Source: an uncultured Eubacteriales bacterium (GTDB lineage: Bacteria; Bacillota; Clostridia; Oscillospirales; CAG-272). Taken from it: DNA of 64,000 nucleotides. The stretch is taken from assembly GCA_934365155.1 (NCBI GenBank), contig CAKRMZ010000002.1:45154-109153 (forward strand), read 5' to 3'. The translations under genes were made by a program, and so were the position numbers. Each line of letters begins with the position of its first letter. The first letter of the stretch is position 1. Shown here piece by piece: positions 42,918-51,900 of this stretch. Under the pieces are notes generated by a model, which was not told the origin of the DNA, did no database searches, and saw only the letters and a list, made by a program, of their open reading frames with translations.

Positions 42918-44867
42918 ATGACAAAAGTAAATTCAACAGTTTCAGAATCCGCCGACTCGGTTCAGAAGACAAAACCGACGCAAGGCACGAAAGAAAAAAC
43001 AGCAGCGCGGCGTACACGCCGGAATCCGGCAGAAAAAAAACCGATAAATGCGGTTTTTTCAGCTCCGGCAAAAACACAAAAGAACAAAAGCGCAGGAAAA
43101 TCCAAAAAAGAAATGATTTCGGACAGTATGGTTCCGCCGCTTTTGCCGAAGAGAAACGAAAACAAAAAGAGTCGGTCGAAAAGATCCAAAAAACGTTTTC
43201 CGGCCGGAAAACTTAAAATTATTCCGCTGGGCGGACTGAGTGAAATCGGGAAAAATTTGACAGTAATCGAATATGAAAACGATATTATTTTGGTCGATTG
43301 CGGTATGGGATTCCCGGATGATGATATGCTCGGAATTGATCTTGTAATTCCCGATATTACCTATCTTGAAAAAAATGCCGACCGCGTGCGTGCGATTTTT
43401 TTGACGCACGGGCATGAAGACCATATCGGCGGCATCCCCTATTTCCTTAAGAAAATCAATGTGCCGATTTACGGAACACGGCTTACACTCGGAATTTTGG
43501 AAAATAAATTAATTGAGCACGGCCTTGATAAAAAGGCAAAGGTTATTTGTGTCAATGCCGGCAGTACAGTGCATTGCGGGTGCTTTGACGTGGAATTCAT
43601 CCATTCCAATCACTCGATTGCCGATGCGGTCTGTCTGGCCATTTCCACTCCGTTCGGAAAAATTGTGCATACCGGAGATTTTAAGATTGATGTTTCGCCG
43701 GTGGAAGGCTCTATGATAGATATCGCACGTCTGGGACAAATCGGCAACGAAGGTGTATTGCTTTTAATGAGTGATTCTACCAATGCCGAACATCCCGGAA
43801 ATACGCCGTCGGAACGGACGGTCGGAGCCTCTTTGGATGAGATTTTTGAGCGTAATAAAACCAAACGGATTATTATTTCCACTTTTTCTTCCAATGTTCA
43901 TCGCGTTCAGCAAATTATCAATGCTTCCGTCCGTTTAAACCGTAAGGTAGCAATTACGGGACGCAGTATGATCAATGCGGTCGGGGCCGCGATTCGTCTG
44001 GGATATATGAATGTTCCGGACGGAGTCTTGATCAATATTAACGATATCAGCCGGTACAAACCCGATCAGCTTACCCTGATCACCACGGGCAGCCAAGGTG
44101 AATCGATGTCGGCACTGTATCGGATTACCTTTGACGATCATGATAAGGTGGAGCTTGGAAAAAACGATCTTATTGTAATCAGTGCCTCTGCCATTCCCGG
44201 AAATGAAAAATCGATCGGAAAACTGATTAATGAACTGATCCGCCGCGGCGTAACGGTTTTACATGATGCCGTCGCAGAGGTTCATGTTTCCGGTCACGCT
44301 TGCCAGGAAGAAATAAAGATGATGATGGCGCTGACCCGACCGAAATATTTTATGCCGGTTCACGGTGAATACCGTCATTTGCAGGCCAATCGGGAGTTGG
44401 GTTTGTATATGGGCATTCCGGACTCCAATATTTTCATTTCCGATATCGGAAAGGTTCTTGAAATTGATCGTGACGGTGCCAGACTCAACGGTACCGTTCC
44501 CTCCGGCCGCATTTTAGTTGACGGTTCGGGCGTCGGCGATGTCGGCAATGTAGTTCTGCGTGACAGGCGGCATTTGGGCGAAGACGGCGTGATTATCATG
44601 ACTTGCACAATTAATTCCACAACATCTGAAATTGTCGCCGGACCGGAAATTTTCACCCGCGGATTTGTATATGCACGCGAATCGGAAGCCCTAATGGAAG
44701 AAATGAGTGAAATATCTCTGAATGTTCTGCAAAAATTTATTGATAACAATCGCTGCAACGACTTCAGTCAAATGAAAAACAAATTGAAAGAGGAGCTCGG
44801 TCGGTTTATTTATGCGCAAACCAAACGTCGGCCGATGGTGATGCCTATCATTCTCAGAATGGAATAA
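42918..44867 (+). CDS. rnj: ribonuclease J with lysine-rich N-terminal extension
   Basis: 649 residues. The first about 95 are a basic, low-complexity extension (many Lys/Arg/Ser, e.g. KKSRSKRSKKR), then a full RNase J begins at LKIIPLGGLSEIGKN. The metallo-beta-lactamase motif is FLTHGHEDHIGGIP, the beta-CASP motif region includes STFSSNVHRVQQI and GRSMINA, and VSGHACQEEIKMM and MPVHGEYRHL follow. It is an endonuclease and 5'-3' exonuclease of mRNA and rRNA maturation. The extension may bind RNA or partner proteins. AAAGGAG 6 bases before ATG 42918 sets the start. Confidence 0.93.
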   Translation: MTKVNSTVSESADSVQKTKPTQGTKEKTAARRTRRNPAEKKPINAVFSAPAKTQKNKSAGKSKKEMISDSMVPPLLPKRNENKKSRSKRSKKRFPAGKLKIIPLGGLSEIGKNLTVIEYENDIILVDCGMGFPDDDMLGIDLVIPDITYLEKNADRVRAIFLTHGHEDHIGGIPYFLKKINVPIYGTRLTLGILENKLIEHGLDKKAKVICVNAGSTVHCGCFDVEFIHSNHSIADAVCLAISTPFGKIVHTGDFKIDVSPVEGSMIDIARLGQIGNEGVLLLMSDSTNAEHPGNTPSERTVGASLDEIFERNKTKRIIISTFSSNVHRVQQIINASVRLNRKVAITGRSMINAVGAAIRLGYMNVPDGVLININDISRYKPDQLTLITTGSQGESMSALYRITFDDHDKVELGKNDLIVISASAIPGNEKSIGKLINELIRRGVTVLHDAVAEVHVSGHACQEEIKMMMALTRPKYFMPVHGEYRHLQANRELGLYMGIPDSNIFISDIGKVLEIDRDGARLNGTVPSGRILVDGSGVGDVGNVVLRDRRHLGEDGVIIMTCTINSTTSEIVAGPEIFTRGFVYARESEALMEEMSEISLNVLQKFIDNNRCNDFSQMKNKLKEELGRFIYAQTKRRPMVMPIILRME

Positions 44868-44913
44868 AACGAAATAAAAATTCGACAAATCTTAGATAAA
44901 AAAAGAGGGTCTC

Positions 44914-47241
44914 ATGAAATTACAACAGGCAGATATCGTCAGCTTCGGAAAATTTAATCAGTGTAAATTTGACTTTTCTGACGGGATGAATATTGTCATG
45001 GGCGAGAACGAATCCGGGAAAAGCACCTTGCTTGCTTTTATCCGATATATGTTATGGGGCTTTTCTTCCAAGGCTGATCGCGTTCGATATTTGAATTTTC
45101 ATACCGGCTATGCTGCCGGAAACCTGATGTTGGATTGCGACGGGATCGAATACCGTATTGAACGGAAAACACTGCCGGTCGGTGACGGAACGGACGATAA
45201 GCAAAGCTATCGAGAGACCGTCAAGCTGATTGATCTCTCCACCGGCTCCGTCTTGCCGAAAATCAAATCTCCGGGAGAATATTTTTTCGATGTTGATGAA
45301 TCGCTTTTTACGCAATCCTGCTTTGTGGCGCAGTTGGATACTTTAGAAGTCGGTTGCGGTGATATCATGCAGGCCATTGAAAACATCTTATTTTCCGCAA
45401 GTGAAGAAATCAGTGTAAAAAAAGCCCGCAAGCGGCTGGATGCTGCCCGTGTGCTTCTTCTGCACAAAAATGCAAAGGGAGGCATGATTGCGGATCTGAG
45501 TGATCAACGGGATCGGATATACACCGCTCTGGAGCAAGCCAAAAATCAAAATATTGAGCGCCAGCAAATCGAAAGCGCGCTGTGCGGCATGAAGCAAAAA
45601 AGAGATTTTAATCGCGAGCAGAAAATTCTCCGCAAGGAAAAATTAGATGCATGTGCGTTGTTTGCCGATTGGCAGGATTATCAGACCGGAGTATCGCTGA
45701 AGAAAAAATATGACGATGTAATCCGAAGCCAAAACGTGCTTCGGGATGAATTTGCGCAAAAGGGTTTCACGGCAGAGACCGTAGATGAAACGTATTTGCA
45801 AAATCTTCAAAAAGCCAAGTTGGAATACCAATTTGCGGAGCGCAGTTTGCAGGATACACAAGCTGAATATGCTCTGTGTAAAAATCAATATGAAGCGCAA
45901 AAAAGTCGTTACACGCAAGTTTATTCCGATATGGATCCCGACGTCTACAAAAAAAGCCTTGAAGAACTGAGTACCGTAAAAAAACGCAGGAAGGCATGTG
46001 TTTTCGGTACTTGTATCTTGGCAATCCTTTTGCTTTGCTGTCTCGGCGGTATTTTCATTTTTCGTCCTTTGCCTTTTCCCGTTTCCGTAATTCTGTCAGG
46101 TTTTGCTGCCCTTTTCGGCATCGGTGCTTTTGTTTCCTTTTTCGGTGTGCTTCGGTGCCACCGCAGACAAAACCGGATTTTTGAAATTTTTTCGTCGGTT
46201 CCGTCCGATGGATTGGAATCTCATGTGAATCAGGCTTTTCAACACAAAGCGGAAATCGATCGTCTCGAGGATACGTTGAACCGACTTTCAAAAAGGCAGG
46301 AAGAAAAGCAAAGAGATGCAAATGAAAAAGCAGAGATTGTTCAGCATATTCTGCAAAACGCAGGAATTCAAATCGATATTACATCAAACGATCCGGATCA
46401 GGTGGAAACGGAGATTCGATCCTTCTTAAAGGCACAGCAGATATTGCGTGCCGAAGCGGAAAAATACTTACTTGCTTATCAAAATATTATTTTGCCGGAA
46501 TCCTTTTCGCCGGAGCACGCCAGCGAATGTTTGGCTGCTTTTTCCCAAAAATATCCGGAGGTTGATTTGAAAGCAACAGACACGGTTGTATTAAAGCGGG
46601 AATATGATTTTTATACTCAAGCCGGCGATATGCTGGAAGAAAAAATTGCGGAGGCCGAGAAAAAAATTGCTGCGCTTTCGGCAATTGCGGCAAATCCTGC
46701 GCAGCTGCAGGAAGAACAGACTGCACTGGAGGACCGCATTCAAAAGCTTTCTCAAAGGCACGCTGCTATTGTCGCCGCAGACGAAGCGTTGGCCGAAGCC
46801 AGCCAAAAGCTGCAAAACAGTGTTTCGCCGCGTCTTTCCGAAATGTCCGGCAGCTACATGAGTGCACTGACGGACGGAAAATATACTAAAATCGGATTTA
46901 ATTCCGATTACTCCCTCAATTATTTTGACGGTACCGAGACACATGATCTTGTCTTTCTAAGTCAGGGCAGCAAGGATGCTGCCTATATCAGCCTGCGGCT
47001 TGCGCTGGTTCGGCTGATTTATCAAAAGACACTACCGCCGCTTTTTTTGGATGAAAGCTTTGCCCGTTTAGACAACGTACGGCTCAAAGCAGTATTGCGC
47101 TTGCTTGCCGAAAATCAAAAGGATTTTCAAACCTTTATCTTCACTTGTCATGAGCGTGAAAGTATTGAGGCGGAGCAATTTTCAAAGGTTCATGTTTTAC
47201 ATTTGAACAACGAATCCTCCGAATTGTGCGGAACAAAATGA
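44914..47241 (+). CDS. YhaN/SbcC-like AAA ATPase with membrane hairpin in its coiled coil
   Basis: 775 residues. The N-terminal ATPase half has FGKFNQCKFDF and Walker A MGENESGKST (about 29-38). Long coiled coils (about 180-345 and 430-620) flank two hydrophobic helices (about 350-405, ILAILLLCCLGGIFIF). The C-terminal half has the signature FLSQGSKDAAYISLRLAL near 685 and Walker B LFLDESFARLD near 710. Related YhaN proteins are SMC/Rad50-like DNA-repair or nuclease-associated ATPases; a membrane hairpin in place of a hinge suggests it is held at the membrane. The usual SbcD-like nuclease partner is not adjacent. Confidence 0.78.
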   Translation: MKLQQADIVSFGKFNQCKFDFSDGMNIVMGENESGKSTLLAFIRYMLWGFSSKADRVRYLNFHTGYAAGNLMLDCDGIEYRIERKTLPVGDGTDDKQSYRETVKLIDLSTGSVLPKIKSPGEYFFDVDESLFTQSCFVAQLDTLEVGCGDIMQAIENILFSASEEISVKKARKRLDAARVLLLHKNAKGGMIADLSDQRDRIYTALEQAKNQNIERQQIESALCGMKQKRDFNREQKILRKEKLDACALFADWQDYQTGVSLKKKYDDVIRSQNVLRDEFAQKGFTAETVDETYLQNLQKAKLEYQFAERSLQDTQAEYALCKNQYEAQKSRYTQVYSDMDPDVYKKSLEELSTVKKRRKACVFGTCILAILLLCCLGGIFIFRPLPFPVSVILSGFAALFGIGAFVSFFGVLRCHRRQNRIFEIFSSVPSDGLESHVNQAFQHKAEIDRLEDTLNRLSKRQEEKQRDANEKAEIVQHILQNAGIQIDITSNDPDQVETEIRSFLKAQQILRAEAEKYLLAYQNIILPESFSPEHASECLAAFSQKYPEVDLKATDTVVLKREYDFYTQAGDMLEEKIAEAEKKIAALSAIAANPAQLQEEQTALEDRIQKLSQRHAAIVAADEALAEASQKLQNSVSPRLSEMSGSYMSALTDGKYTKIGFNSDYSLNYFDGTETHDLVFLSQGSKDAAYISLRLALVRLIYQKTLPPLFLDESFARLDNVRLKAVLRLLAENQKDFQTFIFTCHERESIEAEQFSKVHVLHLNNESSELCGTK

Positions 47242-47282
47242 TTTTTTCTTTTTAAAATTGACATTCCGTTTTACAGGATAAA

Positions 47283-47326
47283 ACAGGAGAGGTCTCTCTG
47301 TGAAGAAGAGACCTCTCCTGTTTTTT
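47283..47326 (+). terminator. bidirectional rho-independent terminator
   Basis: ACAGGAGAGGTCTCT and its complement AGAGACCTCTCCTGT enclose a short loop, with TTTTTT after it on the plus strand. It ends the RNase J/ATPase unit; the T-run runs into the stop of the convergent phosphoesterase gene. Confidence 0.9.
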
Positions 47327-47870
47327 ATTGAATACGGTATTCCTGGTAGACCTTGCCGTTTAGATCCTTCCAGAGGAACACCCCGTTTTCGACGGTCATG
47401 TATCCGTGTGGACTGTTTTCTTTCGGAATGGAGACGGAGCCCGGATTCATATAGATAAAGTTTTCATGTTCAATGCATTTCGGAACATGGGTATGCCCGC
47501 ACAGCAAAATATCGCCGTGATGCAGGGGAGGAAGCTTTCCCTCGTTAAACACATGTCCGTGCGTTGCGTAAATGATTTGATTGCCGATATCCAATACGGC
47601 ATAGTCCGCAAGAATCGGGAACTCAAGCACCATTTGATCCACTTCGGTATCACAGTTTCCTCGAACGCAGAGAATATCCTCTTTCATTGCGTTCAAAAGC
47701 GGAATCAGGGTCTTGGGAGCATATTCCTGCGGCAGATCGTTTCTCGGTCCGTGGTAGAGAATATCTCCGAGTAAAATAAGGCGCGATGCCTTTTCCTTTT
47801 GATATTGTTCAATGAGCTGTCGGCCGTAGAAAGCGCTGCCGTGAATATCCGATGCAATCATCCATTTCAT
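47325..47870 (-). CDS. YfcE/MJ0936-type metallophosphoesterase
   Basis: 181 residues from ATG 47870. A calcineurin-like phosphoesterase: SDIHGS near 7, LLGDILYHGPRN near 35 (the GDxxxxGPR block is YfcE-like), VRGNCDTEVD near 70, THGHVF near 103 and CGHTHVPK near 124 supply the metal ligands. YfcE-type enzymes hydrolyse phosphodiesters in vitro; the natural substrate is unknown. GAGG upstream of ATG 47870 supports this start over ATG 47903. Confidence 0.9.
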   Translation of the reverse strand: MKWMIASDIHGSAFYGRQLIEQYQKEKASRLILLGDILYHGPRNDLPQEYAPKTLIPLLNAMKEDILCVRGNCDTEVDQMVLEFPILADYAVLDIGNQIIYATHGHVFNEGKLPPLHHGDILLCGHTHVPKCIEHENFIYMNPGSVSIPKENSPHGYMTVENGVFLWKDLNGKVYQEYRIQ

Positions 47871-47943
47871 AGATGAAATCCTCTTTTCTATGATATTTTT
47901 CAATCAATTCCCGATTTTCCCTATGAGTCGGGAGCGATATTAG

Positions 47944-47973
47944 CAAAAAAAGCACGCTTCGACGTGCTTTTTT
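47944..47973 (-). terminator. terminator of tRNA-Gly
   Basis: AAAAAAAGCACG, loop CTTCGA, CGTGCTTTTTT; on the minus strand the stem directly follows the tRNA and ends in a T-run. Confidence 0.88.
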
Positions 47974-47974
47974 A

Positions 47975-48048
47975 TGGAGCGGGCAACGGGAGTCGAACCC
48001 GCCTAATCAGCTTGGGAAGCTGAAATTCTACCGATGAACTATGCCCGC
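47975..48048 (-). tRNA. tRNA-Gly (anticodon CCC)
   Basis: On the minus strand 74 bases fold as a tRNA. Acceptor arms GCGGGCA (48048-48042) and TGCCCGC (47985-47979), discriminator T, and an encoded CCA (47977-47975). The anticodon loop TTCCCAA between TCAGC and GCTGA gives anticodon CCC (reads GGG, glycine). The T-loop reads GTTCGACTC. Preceded by its own promoter and followed by a terminator, so it is a single-gene unit. Confidence 0.95.
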
Positions 48049-48065
48049 CTAAAATAGTATGCTTT

Positions 48066-48094
48066 ATTATATCACCGGTAAAGCAAAGTTTCAA
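48066..48094 (-). promoter_or_regulatory. promoter of tRNA-Gly
   Basis: On the minus strand TTGAAA (48094-48089), 17 bases, TATAAT (48071-48066). Confidence 0.8.
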
Positions 48095-48183
48095 TATTTT
48101 TCCGAAAAAAACTGTTAAAAAATTACAGTTGTGGAATGCGTGTATGCAGTATGCATACGGTTACGCAAAAAAAGTGTCACCTC

Positions 48184-48212
48184 TTGTCAAAACAGATAAA
48201 AAATGGTATAAT
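48184..48212 (+). promoter_or_regulatory. promoter of the cobalamin-responsive operon
   Basis: TTGTCA (48184-48189), 17 bases, TATAAT (48207-48212). The predicted start (about 48219) lies just before the riboswitch. Confidence 0.88.
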
Positions 48213-48235
48213 ACCTCTAATTGAATAGTTACGAG

Positions 48236-48421
48236 AAGATACGGTTTGAAAAGTTGTAAGCTGAGTAGATGAAAAGGAAATCCGGTTCGAATCCGGAACA
48301 ACCGCCATTACTGTATTTGACGAGATAAAAAACACAAAAAAGCACTGCGGTCAGTCTGTCCGTGTAAAATGTTTTTGTGAACGATCCGTTGTATCATAAG
48401 TCAGGATACCTGCCGTATCTT
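48236..48421 (+). ncRNA. cobalamin (B12) riboswitch
   Basis: The closing helix P1 is AAGATACGG (48236-48244) with CCGTATCTT (48413-48421), a perfect 9-bp pairing. Inside are the core pieces of the class: AAAAGGAAATCCGG, ATCCGGAACAACCGCC and ACTGTA (near 48275-48316), and the B12 box GTCAGGATACCTGCC (48400-48414), which agrees with the consensus. It is followed by an intrinsic terminator, so bound cobalamin should stop transcription of the downstream surface and ECF transport genes. Found by eye; boundaries from P1. Confidence 0.94.
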
Positions 48422-48447
48422 TTAGGTTTAACACAGCTTTGGTGAGA

Positions 48448-48505
48448 AGAGTGCAACCGTTTTATTGCCGCACGTCGGCGTCGGGTTTGCATTCTTTTTT
48501 GTTTT
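48448..48505 (+). terminator. terminator of the cobalamin riboswitch
   Basis: AGAGTGCAA-CCG (from 48448) pairs with CGG-GTTTGCATTCT (to 48494), with an inner GCCG/CGGC stem, followed by TTTTTTGTTTT. It lies 100 bases before the first gene. The rest of 48506-48603 holds only the leader. Confidence 0.8.
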
Positions 48506-48603
48506 AGATTCCCGATGTTTTCGTGCCGTAATAAAAGGGTGATAGGTTCTTTTGAGAGAAACCGAAGTGAGAAAATTTTCTATTCGGTAAGGAGGGATAT
48601 GTA

Positions 48604-48786
48604 TTGACATCAGACGAAAAGATATTCTGGGCGGAAGAGCTTTTGCGTCAAAAATACAGTCAATTAGGCAGACTGCCCCGAAAAAATGATTTCGATGATG
48701 CGACTTGTTCCCGAATCAAGGCTTTTCTCGGTCCGTGGCCAAGGGCATTGGAAGCTGCCGGAATAAAAGAAGCCAAAAAAAGATGA
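48604..48786 (+). CDS. 60-residue helical protein resembling a homing-endonuclease-associated repeat
   Basis: Starts at TTG 48604 with AAGGAGG 7 bases upstream; the ATG at 48600 is out of frame and stops at once. The sequence has LRQKYSQLGRLPRKNDF, then CSRIKAFLGPWPRALEAAG, the layout of the small DNA-binding repeat (about 50 residues, with GRLP...F.PW..AL..AG) found beside homing endonucleases and in some regulators. As the first gene behind the B12 riboswitch it could be a regulator or RNA-binding protein for the operon; this is a guess. No homing endonuclease is present. Confidence 0.6.
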   Translation: MTSDEKIFWAEELLRQKYSQLGRLPRKNDFDDATCSRIKAFLGPWPRALEAAGIKEAKKR

Positions 48787-48940
48787 GGCCGGAAGATCAA
48801 AAGAAGATTTTATTTCCATACGAAAAATCCATGCTTTCGGGTATGAAACATTCATAGCGGCGGTCTGACGCAAAATAGGGCATTCACACAGAAAGCCCTT
48901 GAAACAAAAATACGGATTACTCTATCGGAAGGAGCAAAAA

Positions 48941-51900
48941 ATGAAAATAAGATGGAAACAAATATTGGCCGGGTTCCTTACATTCATGATGATAATATCG
49001 GTCATTCCGTTGACGGTATCGGCAACCGAAACGGAGCGGACAATTACGACATATGAAGAATTAAAGCAATTTGCAGAAGAGGTAAACCGCGGCAACACAT
49101 TTGAGGGAACAACCGTTATTCTTGCCGCAAATATAGCACTCGGCGGGGAGAGCAACCCGTGGACGGCAATCGGAACAGCTTCGGCACCGTTTAAGGGGAC
49201 CTTTGACGGCGGATACCATGTGATCAGTGAACTTTCTGTTTCCTCCGGCTCGTGCGTCGGGTTCTTCGGCAACGTCAACGGAGGAACAGTTAAGAATTTA
49301 GTGATAAGAGGCAGTGTCAGCGGTTCATCCGAAGTGGGGGGGATCGTTGGCAGCCTGACAAACGGAAAGGTGATAAACTGCGGTAACGAGGCGGATGTAT
49401 CCGGCGGACGAGGAGTCGGCGGCGTGGTTGGCTCGGTAAACAATGACTGCATCATCAGCGGCTGTTATAATACCGGAACGGTCCGTGCAACAACCGGCTA
49501 TATCGGAGGAGTTACCGGCGAACACTGGAAAACCGGTACTTTGGAAAACTGCTATAATGTCGGCGCGGTATCGGGACCGGCAACGGTCGGCGGCGTGGCC
49601 GGAGGACATCAGGCTGCAAATCCCGTGCTTACCAATTGCTATAATGCGGGAAAGGTAACAATTTCGGAAGGCGGCAGCGGAACCAGAGTCGGTGCGGTGC
49701 TCGGTGGAAACCGGGGAGGAACGAACACAAACTGCTACTATCTTGCCGGAACGGGATCAAATGAAAAAGACGGCATTACCGAGGTGAGCGCTATTGAGGC
49801 ATCCAAACTCGGAGATGCATTTCAAGCAGGGGAAGACGGAGTGCGTACCGCCGTACTTGTATGGGAAAGCATGATTTGCAAGGATGCTCCCGTTCGTCCT
49901 GCTTTCATAGAGCGTACGGCGCTTTCCGCACAGCTTGCCGGATATATTAAAGAGGCAATCAACAGCAAAAAGACAAAGGCCGGGGTCGGCAACGGAAGCT
50001 TGCTCGGAAGTAAGGCTTATTTGTCCGGTGCAAGCTCTACGGACACAGACTGGATGGCGCTTGCTATGGGGCGCTTCGGTTATTTTGATGCGGAAGGGTA
50101 CCACTATCTTGCGGATGATGGAACCGGTTATGCGGATTATCTTGCCGCAATGAAAGCATACATTGAAAAAACATATCAGGAAAACAACGGCATTTTGCAC
50201 CGGGTGAAAGCGACGGAATGGCACAGAGCGGTTGTGGCGATTGCCGCACTCGGCGGAGATCCGACCGCATTCGGTGTTTATAAGGGTTCCGCAATTGATC
50301 TGATTGCAGACGGCAGCTATAACAGCCCATTGCAATCCGGCCCCGGCACACAGGGAATTAACGGTTGGATTTGGGGACTGATTGCAATGGACACGGGAAT
50401 GTATGACGTTCCGGCGGAAGTCAAGTATTCCCGGGATACCTTTATTAAAGAAATCCTGAAAATGCAGCTTACAGACGGTGTGAACGGCAATGAATACGGC
50501 GGATTTGTGCTCGGCGGTTTTGGTTCAAAATCCGATGTAGATATAACGGCTATGGCGATTCAGGCACTGGCGCCGTATTATACCGATGATACTGTTTATA
50601 CCTATATAAATGAAAATTCCAAAAAGGAAGTCACCAAAACCGTGCGTCAATGTGTGGATGAGGCTCTTGACTGTCTTGGTTTGATGCAAAACGCAAACGG
50701 CGGATTTTCCTCTTGGAATACCGAAAATGCAGAGAGTATTGCGCAGGTTATCGTTGCGCTGTGCTCGGTCGGAATGGATCCGGCAAAGGATGAGCGCTTT
50801 ATCAAAAACGGCAAAACGCTTCTTGACGCGATGCTCCGTTTCCGGCTTTCGGACGGTGGATTTTGCCATGTCGTGGGCGACGGCGGAAATTCCATGGCTA
50901 CGGATCAGGCGACATATGCGCTTGTTTCCTATTGGCGGTACGAAAACGAAATGCGATCCCTTTACGATATGCGTGCGGTCCAAAGCCAATCCGATCAGTT
51001 GCTGATCAAAGAGGCGATTGCCGCAATTTACGCAGCCGAAGATCCTGCTGACGCAAGCTTCAAAGCACAACTGAAAACAGCTCTTGCCGCTTTTCGTGCC
51101 GTACCGAAGAATGAACGGCGTTATGTCAGAAATTATGCTACGCTTGCTTCGATGATTGACATGATCGGCGGTGAGGCGGCGCTGGATACCGATACGCCGT
51201 ACGTTGTTTCGATTGAGGTGACCAAACAACCGGATAAAGTCAGTTATTATGAGGGAGAGCACTTTGATCCTGCCGGTATGATTGTGACCGCGCGGTACAG
51301 CGACAGCAGCACAAAAGTTCTGACCGATTATAAGCTGTCGGAAAATGCAGGACTTGCACTTTCTGTCGATACGGTTTATGTAGTCTACGGTACGCTGAAA
51401 GCTCCTGTTTCGGTTTCCGTGCGGGAAAAGTTACCTTGGGACGGAGAGGGAACGAAAGATTCACCGTATCTTATCAAAACAGCAGAGGATTTAAATGCAC
51501 TGGCTCAATATGTCAATTCCGGCAAGAGCACGACCGGTCAATATTTTTTGGTGACGGCGAACATAGACCTCAGCGACTGTGAAAAATGGACGCCGATCGG
51601 ACAGAGAAGCAGCAGACAGTTTGACGGCATTTTTGACGGACAGGGTTATGCAATTGACAATTTGTATGCTGTAAGCGGAGGATTGTTCGGCTATGCCGGA
51701 ACCAACGCCGTAATCCGGAATGTCGGTGTTGCAAGCGGAGAAATTAATGCTGCCAACCGTACCTTTATCGGAGGGATTGTCGGATGGAGTAACGGAGCCG
51801 ACATTATTAACTGTTGGAACGGAGCGAATATCCTTTGCAGCGGCTATAGCGGAGGTATTGTCGGCACAGTGCGCGACGGCGGAAAGAGTACAGTGAAGGG

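Noticed and set aside
47975..48048. tRNA-Gly as an integration site of a mobile element
   Set aside because: No integrase, no duplicated tRNA end and no phage genes are seen on either side; the B12 operon beside it looks native in base use.
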